From Atopsyche davidsoni (lineage: Eukaryota > Arthropoda > Insecta > Trichoptera > Hydrobiosidae), in assembly GCA_022113835.1 (NCBI GenBank), contig JAILWY010000011.1, positions 5,766,001-5,830,000 on the forward strand: DNA of 64,000 bases. The letters are read 5' to 3'. The position numbers and the translations under genes were made by a program. Shown in pieces: positions 46,284 to 57,748 of this stretch. The notes beneath the pieces were generated by a model. The model did not search any database. It was given only the letters and a program-made list of their open reading frames with translations, and was not told the origin of the DNA. Position 1 is the stretch's first letter. The number at the start of each line of letters is the position of its first letter.

Positions 46284-46662
46284 GGTACTTGTCTTTTATC
46301 CGACCACCAAAAAACATTGTCCTATTATTTTGTTTTTTTTTATTGGCAACAGTGTCTATTTTTTGCTTCTTTTGTTGGCAACAGTGTCTATTGGCGAGAA
46401 AACACGTATTGTTTATTTATTTAATTTAAAGTATTAACCTAACCTAACCTAACCTAACCGTCAAAGATAACCGTTTATCATATATTTTACAAACAATGAA
46501 AAAACGGTTATCTTTGACGGTTAGGTTAGGTTAGGTTAGGTTAATACTTTAAATTAAATAAATAAACAATACGTGTTTTCTCGCCAATAGACACTGTTGC
46601 CAATAAAAAAAAACAAAATAATAGGACAATGTTTTTTGGTGGTCGGATAAAAGACAAGTACC
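46284..46662. mobile_element. Foldback element carrying TTAGG telomere-type repeats in its arms
   Basis: The left arm (46284-46476) and right arm (46502-46662) are exact reverse complements as far as I can read, apart from one 32-bp tandem insertion in the left arm around GGCAACAGTGTCTATT. The 25-bp centre is AT-rich. Near the centre each arm holds about four CCTAA/TTAGG units plus CGTCAAAGATAACCG. The termini read GGTACTTGTC and GACAAGTACC. AAATTATT occurs on both sides (46276-46283, 46663-46670) as an 8-bp target duplication, which argues for transposition rather than an assembly fold. No coding capacity. Confidence 0.85.
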
Positions 46663-46670
46663 AAATTATT

Positions 46671-46924
46671 TAATATGAAAAATCGTTAAATTTATAAAAT
46701 ACCTGTAATTCAATTCGAATTTTTTTTTTCATCAAACAATAAGAAGACATTGTTTATTTCATGGATATGGTTCAGCATAATAACGAAATGCTCAGCCAAA
46801 CGTTTTATGATCACTTTTTTTAACAAAGAATTTATCTCATGTAAATAAAAGCTTAATTAAACTGTTAATACAACAAAAAATATTTATGCTAGAAAAAATA
46901 ATTTAATTTTTACAAGGCAGTCCC
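46671..46924. other. AT-rich spacer, nothing recognised
   Basis: No feature recognised. Confidence 0.5.
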
Positions 46925-47190
46925 AAAACTTTAGTGGCAGCCCTTTCTGATAGCACGCATCCATCGGGTCCCATATTATATTTTTTATTCATCCTCACAA
47001 AGGGCCAAGTACCACCCGTGAAAAGGAAGAGTGTCTGCCTACAATGCCATTAATTCCATTCTGTGCTGCTCTCGAATGCCCGCCGACCTAATATGGTAAC
47101 CGGATACGCAGCGAAAGTTTACGACAAATAACCGAAATCGATTTAACGTCCTTCACGAGCGGGAGACATCCAAGAAAAACGCAATTCGCA
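46925..47190. promoter_or_regulatory. Mixed-composition island
   Basis: Contains GATAGCACGCATCCATCGGG, AATGCCCGCCGACC and GGTAACCGGATACGCAGCG. No coding frame. Regulatory role inferred. Confidence 0.3.
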
Positions 47191-49238
47191 AAATGAGAAA
47201 TGATAATTCAATCAATAAAAAATTCGTCAAATTTTAAAATTGCACCAGTTGGACGAAGACACACATTTTTCAGTAATGAAGGACGCGTCATTTTAACTAA
47301 AACGTATGGACACTAAAGACAGTTTGGTTATTACCATAAGATGCAAACTTCCATATTTTAATCACTACTAGAGGCCGCAATATATAAATTCAATCACCGC
47401 GTAAAGCATTTACGTTTCCGGCATTTGCCTTGTTGAATACACTGAAATCACAGAATGACAACATAAACGTAGTTTTTTTTAGAATTGATTGCCTTAAACT
47501 AATAGTCTATTATTTATTTATTATTAGCATTTTTTTTATTTTTACATTATTAAACTGACGTTCTCTGATTCGCTAAAAAAAAATTTTTGTCTTTAAGTAA
47601 CGATGGAATTGTAAAATAAATAGTCACAGCAGAATTTTATACAAAAGGCGAAATACAATTGAAATTAATTTGACCTCATACTATTCCAAGAGTTTAGTTT
47701 AAATAATATTAGACGCATAATTTATGCTATATATTTTTATTTAATGATCCATTACATAAATCATGAAATAAATATCTTTATATTATTATGACGTACACAA
47801 ATATAATTGACATCACGCGGTTGCACCTGCTCTACTAAATTATTCCCATGCACTCAAAACGTACTGAAGTACTGCGGACACTGGTAACAAGAAGTATTGT
47901 TACCAATTCACTCATTGCACTGACTTTATTGGCTTGTTCCAACACATATAAAACCTTTCAGTATAAACACGCATTCTTCGACCCACAGAAAAAAAATCTT
48001 ACAACAATACTAATCTTCAATCATTTTGTCTTCAGTCGCACTTCAGTTCTTATGTATAATGGTGTTGGGTTCATTGCTCGCAGTTTTGGTATTAATGTGC
48101 TGTTGTATAATTATTGGTGATTTGCGTATGTGTGTTGTAAAAAATATGTGCAGCTTGTGGAAACATGTTGATGAACTGTTTGTGACTAATTTTAATCTAA
48201 AATATATCGAAATGTTTATATTGCCGGTTTACAAATCGCGCAGAAAACGTGTGACATTTTTTTTTGAGAATGGCTATAGACATGTGATTTGAACATTTAC
48301 AAAGATTGCGTTTGATCGAGTAATCTTGTAGAAGCTATGGGTAAGTTTTATTAAATATATGCTTTATTTAACATATTGAAATATTTTAAAGGCTTTTTAT
48401 TGCCTTGGAACTGAATTTATTGAACGTTGGCCTAATTATCTCATCGCTTTAATTTTCGCTTCCGTATTTCGTTAGTAACGTTGCTATTTTTAAAAATCTC
48501 GATAACTCTCTCTAATATAACTGTAGCGAACCTAAATATGATGTATCTTTTTATCTTAAGAGTCTCTTGTCTTTGGAAGCTTCTGCAAATTGTATTTTGA
48601 GCCTGAAATTGCCTTTATAAGACAAAACCGCTCAAAAACGAATATTATCTTCACAATATCTTGGCAATGTTTGCACATTAATAATTTTTAATGTATTTTA
48701 TAAAAGATGATCCATCCGCTACAGCGTTCAATGCTGAGTTCAAACATGTCAATCGACACAATATAAATGAAGCATAAATGTCAAAGTCATCGTCCTCATT
48801 TAAATTTACCACTTACCATAACTTCTGGTGGTTTTACCATGGCACCGCGCGATCAATGGGATTCGGTATGGTAATCTAGGCTAAATTGTTTGGATAGGAT
48901 CCTATAGAGGGGGGAATTTTAATAACTCTATGGGACGAGCTTCTGACATTATCGGTAATGGCTTTTGGGAATATTTTAAAATTAATATTTTGTTGCGAGA
49001 GCATACCAAGATTGCTCTTAGTTATTTTCATGTATATTTTTTTACTTATTGTTGTAAATTTATTTATAAAAATAACAATCAAAGTAAAAATGTACTTCAC
49101 AGCATCCCTTATGCTTAAAATCTAATAATAAAATTAATTCATTTTTCAATTTCTTTTATACAATCAGAAAGGCATTGTTTCAATAAAACAACAAGAATAC
49201 AAGAATTATAAGAACTTTTGGTCTCTTTTGAGAGAAAG

Positions 49239-49242
<4 letters not shown>
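47191..49242. other. AT-rich spacer, nothing firm
   Basis: Frames of 90 and 88 codons at 47848-48292 overlap in different phases and match no known domain. A weak inverted repeat GGTAAC...GTTACC lies near 47884. Confidence 0.45.

Positions 49243-49317
<75 letters not shown>
49243..49317. repeat. (AT)n microsatellite, about 37 units
   Basis: Uninterrupted AT dinucleotide run, preceded by a short GA-rich stretch. Confidence 0.95.
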
Positions 49318-49319
<2 letters not shown>

Positions 49320-51229
49320 TGTATGTATCATACATAGGAAACTAAAAAATCTTCTAATCCTCAATTATGCCTTAAATATCTGAGGTCTTAACGTGACCTT
49401 GATCTGTTTAACGACAAAGGGATTTTGAGGGCCCCAAATCTACAGAGCAAGGGGTGAAGCAGGGGACATACAATGGGGTTAAAAGGAGCACCATGAATGG
49501 GTCCGTCCCGGAGATCCCATGCGTGCACGTCTGGATTCACTCCATAAAGACCTATATGTAAATATCGAACACACACAACATTCTGTTTGATCTTGTAGGT
49601 TCGATCATTAAATTGAACAGCTGTTTTCTTTTGAAATTTTAATAAAGAGTCTCTTTATTTTTTTTTTTTCTTTACAATTAGATAATGCCTTTTAATTCTA
49701 CATTTTTTTCAGATTCTCTTGTACGTCTTTAGAATATGGATAGTGAATTTCTGATACTAATAAAGTTTGAAATTAAAAGTAATGTAAACACATTATGCGC
49801 GCTAGTGTACTTGTATTAAAACTTTTTTCCTATTTTTTTATGTTTGTCAAAATATTTCATCAGTTCTATCTTCTCACATTAAAAAAAAATGTTTATTTAG
49901 TAGTTTCCATAAAACTACCGATTAACATTTGTATAAATTAAATCTAATTGATTTTCTAGTAATGCTAAATACAATAATAGTTTTTTTTTTCTATTGTTAC
50001 ATTTTATTTAATTGTTGTCAAGTAAATTGAATACAATTTTTTAAATGTTCATTTGATTTGATTTTTATTATTTTATGCATACATATTACCAATTATAAGA
50101 AATTCTTTTTATGCAATTCTTGGAATTTTGGATTGGTTTTTAAGGCTCATAAAACAATCATATCAATTAGTATAATTTTCCAATAATTAAACTCGAAATC
50201 AAATTCGAAGGAAGTAATTAGTATTAGTCGATCTTTTAAAACAGATAAATTGACAATGAACATTGTTAAGTACAGTTTGGTTGTGTCGGTTGTGTGGCAG
50301 CATGAGTAGGCAGCTTAACCTGAATCTTGCCTATATCAAGAAAATAAAGTTAAAATATGCACCAGGGTGTGAATGATAGTGCACTGCAAACCATATGTGA
50401 TTACTTAAATATATTTTAGTTAAAAAGTCTAAAAAAACACCCTATTGTTCAGGATTCGCCGTATATATCACTGAATACATACAATGATGCCTCATACAAT
50501 TCTTAAAATCTACAGTGCGTTTCACAAATAGCTTACTCATTAGCGGCGAAAAAGTATTAAAAGTAATGCAAGTTTTTTTAACGTGCTTACCACATAAAAC
50601 CATTCAATTATAGCCTCTGGGCTGGTTTTATCGCTTTGCGTACAATTTTTTAACAACTTAAAGGCATTGTTTTATGCAAAATAATACATAAAGTATTACA
50701 AATCATAAAAAAATAGCATAAAAATTTTGCATAAATATATGAATGCAATTATTATGATGCACATTGTTTATTTCTTTACTACGTCATAAAGTCGTTTATT
50801 TTTTTGTTGTTACTAAAATTGATTAATGTACACTTTTATTTTATTGAAAGAGGTTGCATTTGGTATTCATGAATCGAGTAAATCGTTCTGGGAGAGAAAC
50901 AATGTTTGCTTTGTTATTTAATTTTCAACCGATTTTTACCATTTTCCACTTTTTACTATCGATAAATTATTTTTTTAACGTGAACTTCATGTATATTATA
51001 AATAAATTATATTTATGTGAAGAAACAGCGCAACTAGTTTCACCAACCTGTGCTGTTGGCATTTCCAAATAGAAAAGTGTTTGAAAGACCACTCAAAATT
51101 CACACTAAAAAATAAAACGTAGAAAAGACACAATTTTTTTTTAATTCTATAAAATATCAAAACGGAATTCAACTAAGTGCTTTATGTCAACAATTTTAAA
51201 CATATTAAAATAAAAATATTGATTTATCT
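49318..51229. other. AT-rich spacer with MITE terminus at 50277-50318
   Basis: GGTTGTGTCGGTTGTGTGGC then AGCATGAGTAGGCAGCTTA is a right end of the GCCTACACACG family. CGGAATTCAACTAAGTGC near 51164 is a worn foldback end. Otherwise nothing recognised. Confidence 0.45.
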
Positions 51230-51325
51230 CTTGCAATACATCAATTGTTCATTACATCTATGAAAGCGAAAGCATGAGTTCCGGACCACGGTGTATTGCA
51301 TATACATTTAAAATTATATAATATG

Positions 51326-51330
<5 letters not shown>

Positions 51331-51375
<45 letters not shown>
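51331..51375. repeat. (AT)n microsatellite
   Basis: About 22 uninterrupted AT units, within the repeated unit. Confidence 0.9.
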
Positions 51376-51377
<2 letters not shown>

Positions 51378-51397
51378 ATATTTTTAAAAGAGAGTAC

Positions 51398-51641
51398 TTG
51401 GTGGAATTCCACTTTAAGATTTTTTTAATAAAATACTTGAGTGATTTTCCACATGTTCGTTTTTTTATTTGTGCCCGGTTTCACCGAAAATATAAAAAAA
51501 CATTATTTATATGTATATTGCAATGGATCGATGAGCTTAATTATGCAGATATGTTATTTTTTTAAACCTTTTTATGGTGTTTTAGACATTACATTTATGG
51601 TTTATAATACCTGATAACATGAGTTTCGGACCACCGTGTAT

Positions 51642-51714
<73 letters not shown>

Positions 51715-51895
51715 CAATAGATCAATGAGCTATGTTTTGCAGATATATATCTTAGTTTGATAATTCCAACGTGATAGGTTGGCGAAACCGGTCACCAATA
51801 AAAATTAACTTTTGGAAAAATCACTCAAGTGTTTTAAATATTAAAATGGAATTCCACCAAGTACTCTCTGTCAAAAATTTTGAATACTTGCAGAT
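51398..51895. mobile_element. Foldback element of the 4011-4425 family, arms separated
   Basis: The left arm (51398-51486) begins GAGTACTTGGTGGAATTCCA and the right arm (51755-51880) ends with the complement. Arms include TTGAGTGATTTTCCACATG and AACGTGATAGGTTGGCGAAA. The centre holds one 345-bp unit and an (AT)n run. Confidence 0.7.
51645..51712. repeat. (AT)n microsatellite
   Basis: About 34 uninterrupted AT units inside the foldback element. Confidence 0.9.
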
Positions 51896-51995
51896 ATGTC
51901 ATTTTTTTAATTTTTAATGGTGTGTAGTTATTGCATTTTTTGTTCATAACGCCTCTGAGAGCGACGGCATGAGTTTCGAGCCACCGTGTGCCGCG

Positions 51996-52185
51996 TCTTG
52001 CGCTTGGTCACCGCATCCCTTGCGAGTTCGTTGGCTGCGCCGCGCTAATGACATGCGGACAACAATGGCCCATACGTCACGCGCCTGTTTCCTCCGACAT
52101 AATTGATATCAATAATAATTCCGACGCCACTACTGCTCGAGCGGACTATACCCGACTATACTTTGCTCGCAATCGAGTGGCACAT
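51996..52185. promoter_or_regulatory. GC-rich island
   Basis: Includes GTTGGCTGCGCCGCGC and CCATACGTCACGCGCC. It starts directly at the third copy of the 345-bp unit. The 73-codon frame has no known domain. Confidence 0.3.
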
Positions 52186-52644
52186 TCTTTGATATATTTA
52201 TTAATTTAATTTAATTTATTCACACCCACGTACTTAATTTGTGATACTCTAAAAAATCAACATGTAAAAAATATATTTTTATTTTTTAAATTTCATCTTT
52301 ATTGAGCTTATAGCACATTTGTAAGGTTTGATGTGGCGAAAATTTTATTCGCATATGTGTCGTTAGAGAGACATAATATACACGTCTCCACTCCAAGCAC
52401 AGCTAATTATAACTAGAAACGAAAACTTTAATTTAAAAAATATATTTTTTTAAGTTTATACTAATAACAATTTTTAAGTAAGATTATGCGTTTGGTAAGA
52501 TGGAGCGGAGCTACTACTTTTTAAAACGCTTATTTGATAATTTTATATGTATATGGCATAAAACCAATAATATCCTTGTCAAATGTCATTTTTATTTAAT
52601 GAATAACTTAAAGTACGTGCTTAGTATTCAGGAGTGGCTAATGC
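52186..52644. other. AT-rich spacer, nothing recognised
   Basis: No feature recognised. Confidence 0.5.
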
Positions 52645-52815
52645 TTAGTCTGCAGTGGTCGAGTGGTTAAGTGATCGGAATGGTACTGCGTAGGCCTCAG
52701 CTCGTTATCCAGCGTGGGTTGGTATTGGACGCTCGAAGCTTGTTTCTTTTATTGCCGAGTGTGAATTTGCAGCACACCTCGTAACAGTAGTTGCCTTTTT
52801 GCTACTTCATAAACA
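52645..52815 (+). mobile_element. tRNA-Ser/Leu-like SINE
   Basis: GCAGTGGTCGAGTGGTTAAG at 52651 is a near-perfect 5' half of a tRNA-Ser or tRNA-Leu type with A box. The B-box region GTGGGTTGGTATTGG is degraded. Downstream sequence is non-tRNA, as in a SINE body. Confidence 0.6.
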
Positions 52816-53870
52816 TCAAAAAATAAAATATATTTGTCACTTCGGTTATAAATCGACGAACTAAAGATTATATGTACTATATATATTCTCAATATTAAAT
52901 GTGTTCTAGTGCTAAAAACAGAAGTATCATTTTATATAGTATAACTCTATAGAATCAAAGATGACACAATTATTAACTAGTTTAATTATCTGTTAAAATT
53001 ATTTTTATATATTGAAGATTATAAATTCGTATTAAGCCGAAATTCAGTCAACTTGTTGCAGTATTGAGATGTCATTTCATCGCACAAACAATTAGCTGAT
53101 ATATGGTTTAATAAACATTGCATTCCGGAGTGTACTGCATTACCCCGTGCTATAATAACACACTCATTACTTACATAACGAGTCGAGACAGCGCACTGTG
53201 TGTAGCTGGAGGTCGGTTTGGTGCCGATTCTAACGCACAGTGGTGAGAATATTACACCAAGAGGTCATTCAGTAAATTTTATGCATATTAAAATTAATTA
53301 AATATATTTACCGTTACTGAACATTTATTTCTATAAAATAACCGTTTTTAATTTACGTGCATTTCTGATGATATTAATAAAAGTTTGCGGTAGCTATTGG
53401 ATAAATTTAACAAAATTGTTCATATATAATTAATGTCAGCTGATTTGGTTTATATTTTCGTTTTTTAGACAATCGGTGCCAACCTAACTTTACGAGTGTA
53501 AAAAAACAAAATAAATTGAGGGTGCCAAAACCTTCAAACATATCTGAATAATATCAGCGTTTTAGATATATATATATATATTTTTTCTTAGTGTATCGAT
53601 TGATTCAATCTAAACTTGTTATATTCGGAATGTTAAAATGTGACCTTAACTGCTATTAGTACTTATAAAACTAAACTTTGACGTTTTTAAATAGTAAATA
53701 TTTCTCACGTTAAGTTGTTTATTATATTAAATATTTCATTAAAAAAAGTCAGTATTTTCTTAGAATTGATATTCTGAACTCGAATATGTTTTTAATATAT
53801 CATTATAGCACAATAAGCCAAAACCAAAATATCAACATCCCAGCATGCTTTTAATAAAAATCGTAATATT
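52816..53870. other. AT-rich spacer with mixed patch at 53030-53265
   Basis: The patch includes AGCTGGAGGTCGGTTTGG and several octamer-like or homeodomain-like words, without coding frame. Otherwise AT-rich. Confidence 0.4.
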
Positions 53871-54078
53871 ACTAATATGATAAGCACATTAGTTCGTATA
53901 TAGAATATGACTTTAAAGAAACTCTCAGAAAAATATCATCGTGATTTGTGTGGGATTTGAACCCACATCCCCTGACTTACATGGCCGGTGTACTAACCCT
54001 TGTACTAACGAATCACGAAATTATATAGTAATAAATACGCATCAGATTGATGTTCAATCCAAAAAATAAGACATACGT
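53871..54078 (-). mobile_element. Complete tRNA-derived SINE with 15-bp target duplication
   Basis: Reading the minus strand: head with GGATTGAACATCAATCTGAT, then acceptor-like GATTCGT, A-box-like TAGTACAAGG and anticodon-like arm CCGGC...GCCAG. The T arm GTGGG-TTCAAAT-CCCAC with a B box and ACAAATC (pairing the acceptor at six of seven positions) follow. The body ends GCTTATCATATTAGT. The direct repeat AAAAATCGTAATATT occurs at 53856-53870 and 54079-54093. This copy defines the family seen at 4292, 15790, 20453, 30826 and 37431. Confidence 0.92.
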
Positions 54079-54179
54079 AAAAATCGTAATATTTATCGTT
54101 TAAATTTTAATGTGCAAATATATAAATTAACATTTTGATAAATTTACACATGATGCCATGAAACAATTGGGATATTTTA

Positions 54180-54485
54180 TAATTCTGCATTATTTGGGTT
54201 AGACGGGGTTTCGTAATGCATTAAACGCTCGCATTACGCCCGTGACGCCCGCCACTGGAATTGGGCTTTAATGACAAGTAGCGCGCGGCAATGTTCCTGT
54301 CATCGCCAAACACCAATAATACACGCGGAAATGATAATTATTCGTTTCAATTGGCCGCCACTGGCCATTTAAATAACAAACACGATATTGCAATCGAACA
54401 ATGCACATCCCATGGAGTGCCCCGCGGGGAGGGATATGGGCACCCATATCGTTCACTGCTCATATTGTTTATTGTTAATTTTGAG
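54180..54485. promoter_or_regulatory. Mixed GC-rich island
   Basis: Contains CGCATTACGCCCGTGACGCCC, AAATGATAATTATTCG (homeodomain), GGCCGCCACTGGCC and CCCCGCGGGGAGGG. The two opposed frames (62 and 65 codons) mirror each other. Confidence 0.35.
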
Positions 54486-54789
54486 TGATTAATATAACGT
54501 CCTGTTTGGTCTCTGTATAGTTGCGTACTGTTAATAACTCAATTGTCTTTTTAAAAAATATATATGTAGCTTTAAACGGTGAGTGCCTGTTGGGGTTTGT
54601 GCAAAAGAGCATTTAAAAAAACGTCACAAAATAATCTCACCCTCTTTTTTTCAAAGCGTATTTTTATCATAGCCTGTTTTCAAAGCTGTGCGTATGTGTC
54701 GTGCATGTGTCAAATCTTAATAGAATAAATACCACAAGGTGTTGTTTATAATATTTGTAACTTAAATAAAAAAAAAATTATAATTTCAG
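54486..54789. other. AT-rich spacer, nothing recognised
   Basis: No feature recognised. Confidence 0.5.
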
Positions 54790-54966
54790 ATATTTATCGT
54801 GCGAGACCCCAGAAAGCACATCTTCAAAAGAGCCCATTACAAACATAAAAACTTTCACTTCCAGCAGAAACGCGACACGGCACTATTGTGCGCCGCAGTT
54901 CAATATCCCGAAAAAAATGGGTCACGCACCTCTGACGTCATCGCACCCTTCTTTATTCCTGTCCAC
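54790..54966 (+). other. Candidate coding exon, unrecognised product
   Basis: The segment follows TAATTTCAG (acceptor-like, ending 54789) and ends before GTAAGG (donor-like, 54967). Its 177 bases are exactly 59 open codons, starting IFIVRDPRKHIFKRAHYKHK and ending FIPVH. No family recognised. It also contains a perfect CRE (TGACGTCA, 54933-54940), so a regulatory island is an equal or better reading. Confidence 0.25.
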
Positions 54967-55499
54967 GTAAGGGTGATATCGTCTTTCGTCCCCCCACCCC
55001 GCGACCCCTCACATCCTTCCCCGTTTCCTTTCATCTCCCACAATGAGGTGTGAAAAAACACATTAAGTATGCGACATTTTACAAAAAAAAAAAAAAAAAA
55101 AATCCAGCCTACAATTAGCCCACCATTGGAATTTAAATTCATAGCTCGCTCTGACCAACGTATGCTAATTTTTATTTTATGTGATTTTCGGTTTTCTTTG
55201 TATTTGATTGTGTATTCACGCTGTGCTCTCTGTCGTGCGGCAGCGGTGGATCTTTTATATGTTAAAAATACAAGTTCGATTACCTTAATTCATATTGATG
55301 GAATGATTTAATAAAACATTTGTATGCAGCTTGCGTTACTTTTGAGTTTTCCTCCAAATGACTTGAGAACAAACAATAGTTAGATTTACTTCAATTTATT
55401 TATTGCGAATCAATATTAAAATAATAACTAGTGCTTTGGTAGTCGCAATACGCAACATACTACAAACTACTCTGTATTAATACATTGAAATCTCCGATC
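54967..55499. other. Spacer with C-rich tract and A run
   Basis: 54990-55045 is C/T-rich. An A run lies at 55083-55101. Otherwise AT-rich without recognised features. Confidence 0.4.
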
Positions 55500-55640
55500 T
55501 AGACTCGAGGCTTGCACCCCTTCCCTGCGTTTTGCTACCCTTCAGTCGCCGCAGCTACCCTTTGGCGGCGCTGATTTGCATATAGCACATGTCCGGAAAC
55601 GCGATCACCCCATTGTCAGGACGTATCAAAATATATCTCA
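55500..55640. promoter_or_regulatory. GC-rich island with POU octamer
   Basis: CGCCGCAGCTACCCTTTGG precedes GCGCTGATTTGCATATAGC, with a perfect octamer at 55574-55581. First member of a cluster of octamers running to 59095. Confidence 0.4.
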
Positions 55641-56034
55641 ACTTTTTGTTAGGATGCTGTGATGCGTTGGCTCGTTATTATGCTAAAAACGTGTGAAAGT
55701 GTTTTGGACAACACACACGTTACGGATCAACTAACATTGAGCTATAGGAAAAGTAAATTATTTTTTAATCAGTTTACCATGCAGAATTTTTTCTTTATAA
55801 GAAAATACTTAAAGATATTTTTACAGAAACAAATTTTTAATATATTTTATCAAATGATGACACAGAGTCACGGTGGCCAAAATTTTAAGTTTTTACTTTT
55901 CATTTCATATTTGCATCGTCTTAACCCAAGATCTCGTGGTATTAAAACAAGCATGCAAATTACTGAACATCATCATCATCAATAATATTCAACAAGTGTA
56001 CAATACATTTAAAAAAATGAAATATATATAAAAT
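55641..56034. other. AT-rich spacer
   Basis: A minus-strand octamer lies at 55953-55960. The 108-codon plus frame (55659-55985) ends in a histidine run from CAT repeats and shows no known domain. Confidence 0.4.
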
Positions 56035-56205
56035 AGAAGGTTTGCGACCATTTCATCGAATATATTTCTATCCTGGGCCAGTCTCACTAATTCGGCCGTA
56101 ATTCTGATTCCCAAAGACTGGTGTATATTTCGCATCCACGTGAGTTTTTTTCTTTCCAATGCCTCTTTTTGATACAGTAACAACAGTTTGAATTTAAAAA
56201 AATTA
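56035..56205 (-). mobile_element. LINE reverse-transcriptase C-terminus, best-preserved tail copy
   Basis: On the minus strand the frame reads LERKKLTWMRNIHQSLGIRI, TAELVRLAQDRNIFDEMVAN and LL. This is the conserved C-terminal tail of a non-LTR (RTE/Jockey-like) polymerase. Upstream and downstream frames are lost. Confidence 0.75.
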
Positions 56206-57339
56206 TTTTGAGTACACCGAGCTGGCATTATAATCGCACAGTGCACATATGTATCGTACGAGTAAATCTTATAAAATAAATCTATTGTCACAAAACCCAA
56301 AAGCGTCCATCAATACAAATCCAGATTTTATTCCGAATCTATAGACGTGAACCATTTCACATGAAATTTGAATAATTTGCATAAAGTTGTTTTTTTTTTA
56401 CAGCTTAAAAGCACATTCTTAACCAAATAAGATGCACGCAGGCTGCTGGATGTCGCGTTCACTTGCATTATGATTGCACCGACGTCCGGACGAGCACAGC
56501 ATCTGTCACAACCCTTTGTCCGGACGACCCCAAGATACTCTCCCTTAAAATGCGTTTTTTGATTTCTTTAGAAATGCATCCAATGCTACAATCCAGACGA
56601 TCATTTTTTTTTTATGTAATATTTTTAGACTGCATTAGAACAAATCTTACTCGTTTCAGAGTGCTTTTTAAAAATGGCTAGATTACTTCATATTTAATGT
56701 TGTCGCAATCTCCTACTCATTTGGCTATCCATATAGTTTTTTTTCAATATGAAATATTTTAAAAAATCCAGCCTTCTGTTTGTATTATTTATGCGTTGTT
56801 AGCATTCAATCTATAATACCAAATAAACATCGATTGCTCATAATTTAAAATTTACAACTCACAATTGGTGCAAATTTTAATTTAAAAGGTGTAAAAAATC
56901 GTTATTATATCGCTTAAATTCATATCAAATATAGATATTTTTGTCGGTGGAAGAAAAAAATACGATGAATGTAAATGATTATATAAATTATTAATTTTCT
57001 ATCCTATCGTTTTTATCATATTAAATGTAGCTCTTGTTATGGTGTTTCTAAAAAAATACATTTTTTTTTAATAAATGTATTTTTAACTCATTTAATTATC
57101 TAACCTTATAAAATCTTTTACCGAACCACTTAGCAAACAAGACAACTATCGTCTTTTTAGAATTAATCAAAACTGAAAATCAATTTATTTAACAGTTTTA
57201 ATAATAAATAGAATAATAATTGTCAATAAATTTGATGTTCTCGGTGTAAAAGTTATAAAGTCGTAAAAGGACAGATGGGCGTACTAATATTTTAAGAATT
57301 TGAATTGCTTAGAATATAATTAATAATTTATAGCCCATT
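56206..57339. other. AT-rich spacer, nothing recognised
   Basis: A mixed patch lies at 56430-56540 (GACGTCCGGACGAGCAC), the rest is AT-rich. No gene recognised. Confidence 0.45.
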
Positions 57340-57680
57340 AAAACATATGCGAAATAAATCAATAAACAGCCCCCACACTTGTTCCACAATCACACGATTT
57401 TAAATCCAGCTGCAAGACTCAAGACGCCCCTAGAAATAAAAAACCGATATCACCCCATCAAAAGGTCACTTTCATGGTGGATTTATGGCCCGATTTGCAT
57501 GTTCTGAAACAGACATCATCGATTCTGATGCAGGCCGCGAACCCGGCGAACTGGGAAGTGGATCCGGTTTGCAGCCTCTCATCTCGTGGGAATGCGATTA
57601 TTTGCATATTTGCGTGCACCGATACGCTCTGCGTTTTGTTTGATTTTTAATTTGGGGGTGCGTGGATGATTTACAAAATA
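57340..57680. promoter_or_regulatory. Island with two POU octamers and nuclear-receptor-like site
   Basis: Octamers at 57493-57500 and 57600-57607. Between and around them lie TCAAAAGGTCACTTTC (AAGGTCA at 57462-57468), GGATTTATGGCCCG (Hox-like) and ATCATCGATTC. One of the densest motif islands. No coding frame. Confidence 0.5.
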
Positions 57681-57748
57681 AATCGAATAAATACTTTATG
57701 TAATGTAATTTGTGAATTAATTTGAATTGTATAATATTTGGTCTGCGT

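Larger units (their letters stand above)
51230..51995. repeat. Three spaced copies of a roughly 345-bp unit
   Basis: GCATGAGTT.CGGACCAC.GTG words recur at about 51273, 51617 and 51968. TTGCAAT..ATC.ATGAGC-like and GCAGATATGT.ATTTTTTTAA-like words recur between them. The copies are interleaved with foldback arms and (AT)n runs. Confidence 0.65.

Noticed and set aside
46437..46543. True telomere or chromosome-fusion scar
   Set aside because: The TTAGG units are symmetric within inverted arms and the whole unit has an 8-bp target duplication. A transposable element explains this better.
49243..51712. Long AT runs as replication origin or regulatory element
   Set aside because: Simple dinucleotide microsatellites explain them; no supporting motif.
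53990..54016. Functional tRNA gene at the SINE
   Set aside because: The T arm and acceptor pair well. But the anticodon loop lacks U33 and one stem pair is broken, and the unit is embedded in a SINE with head and tail.
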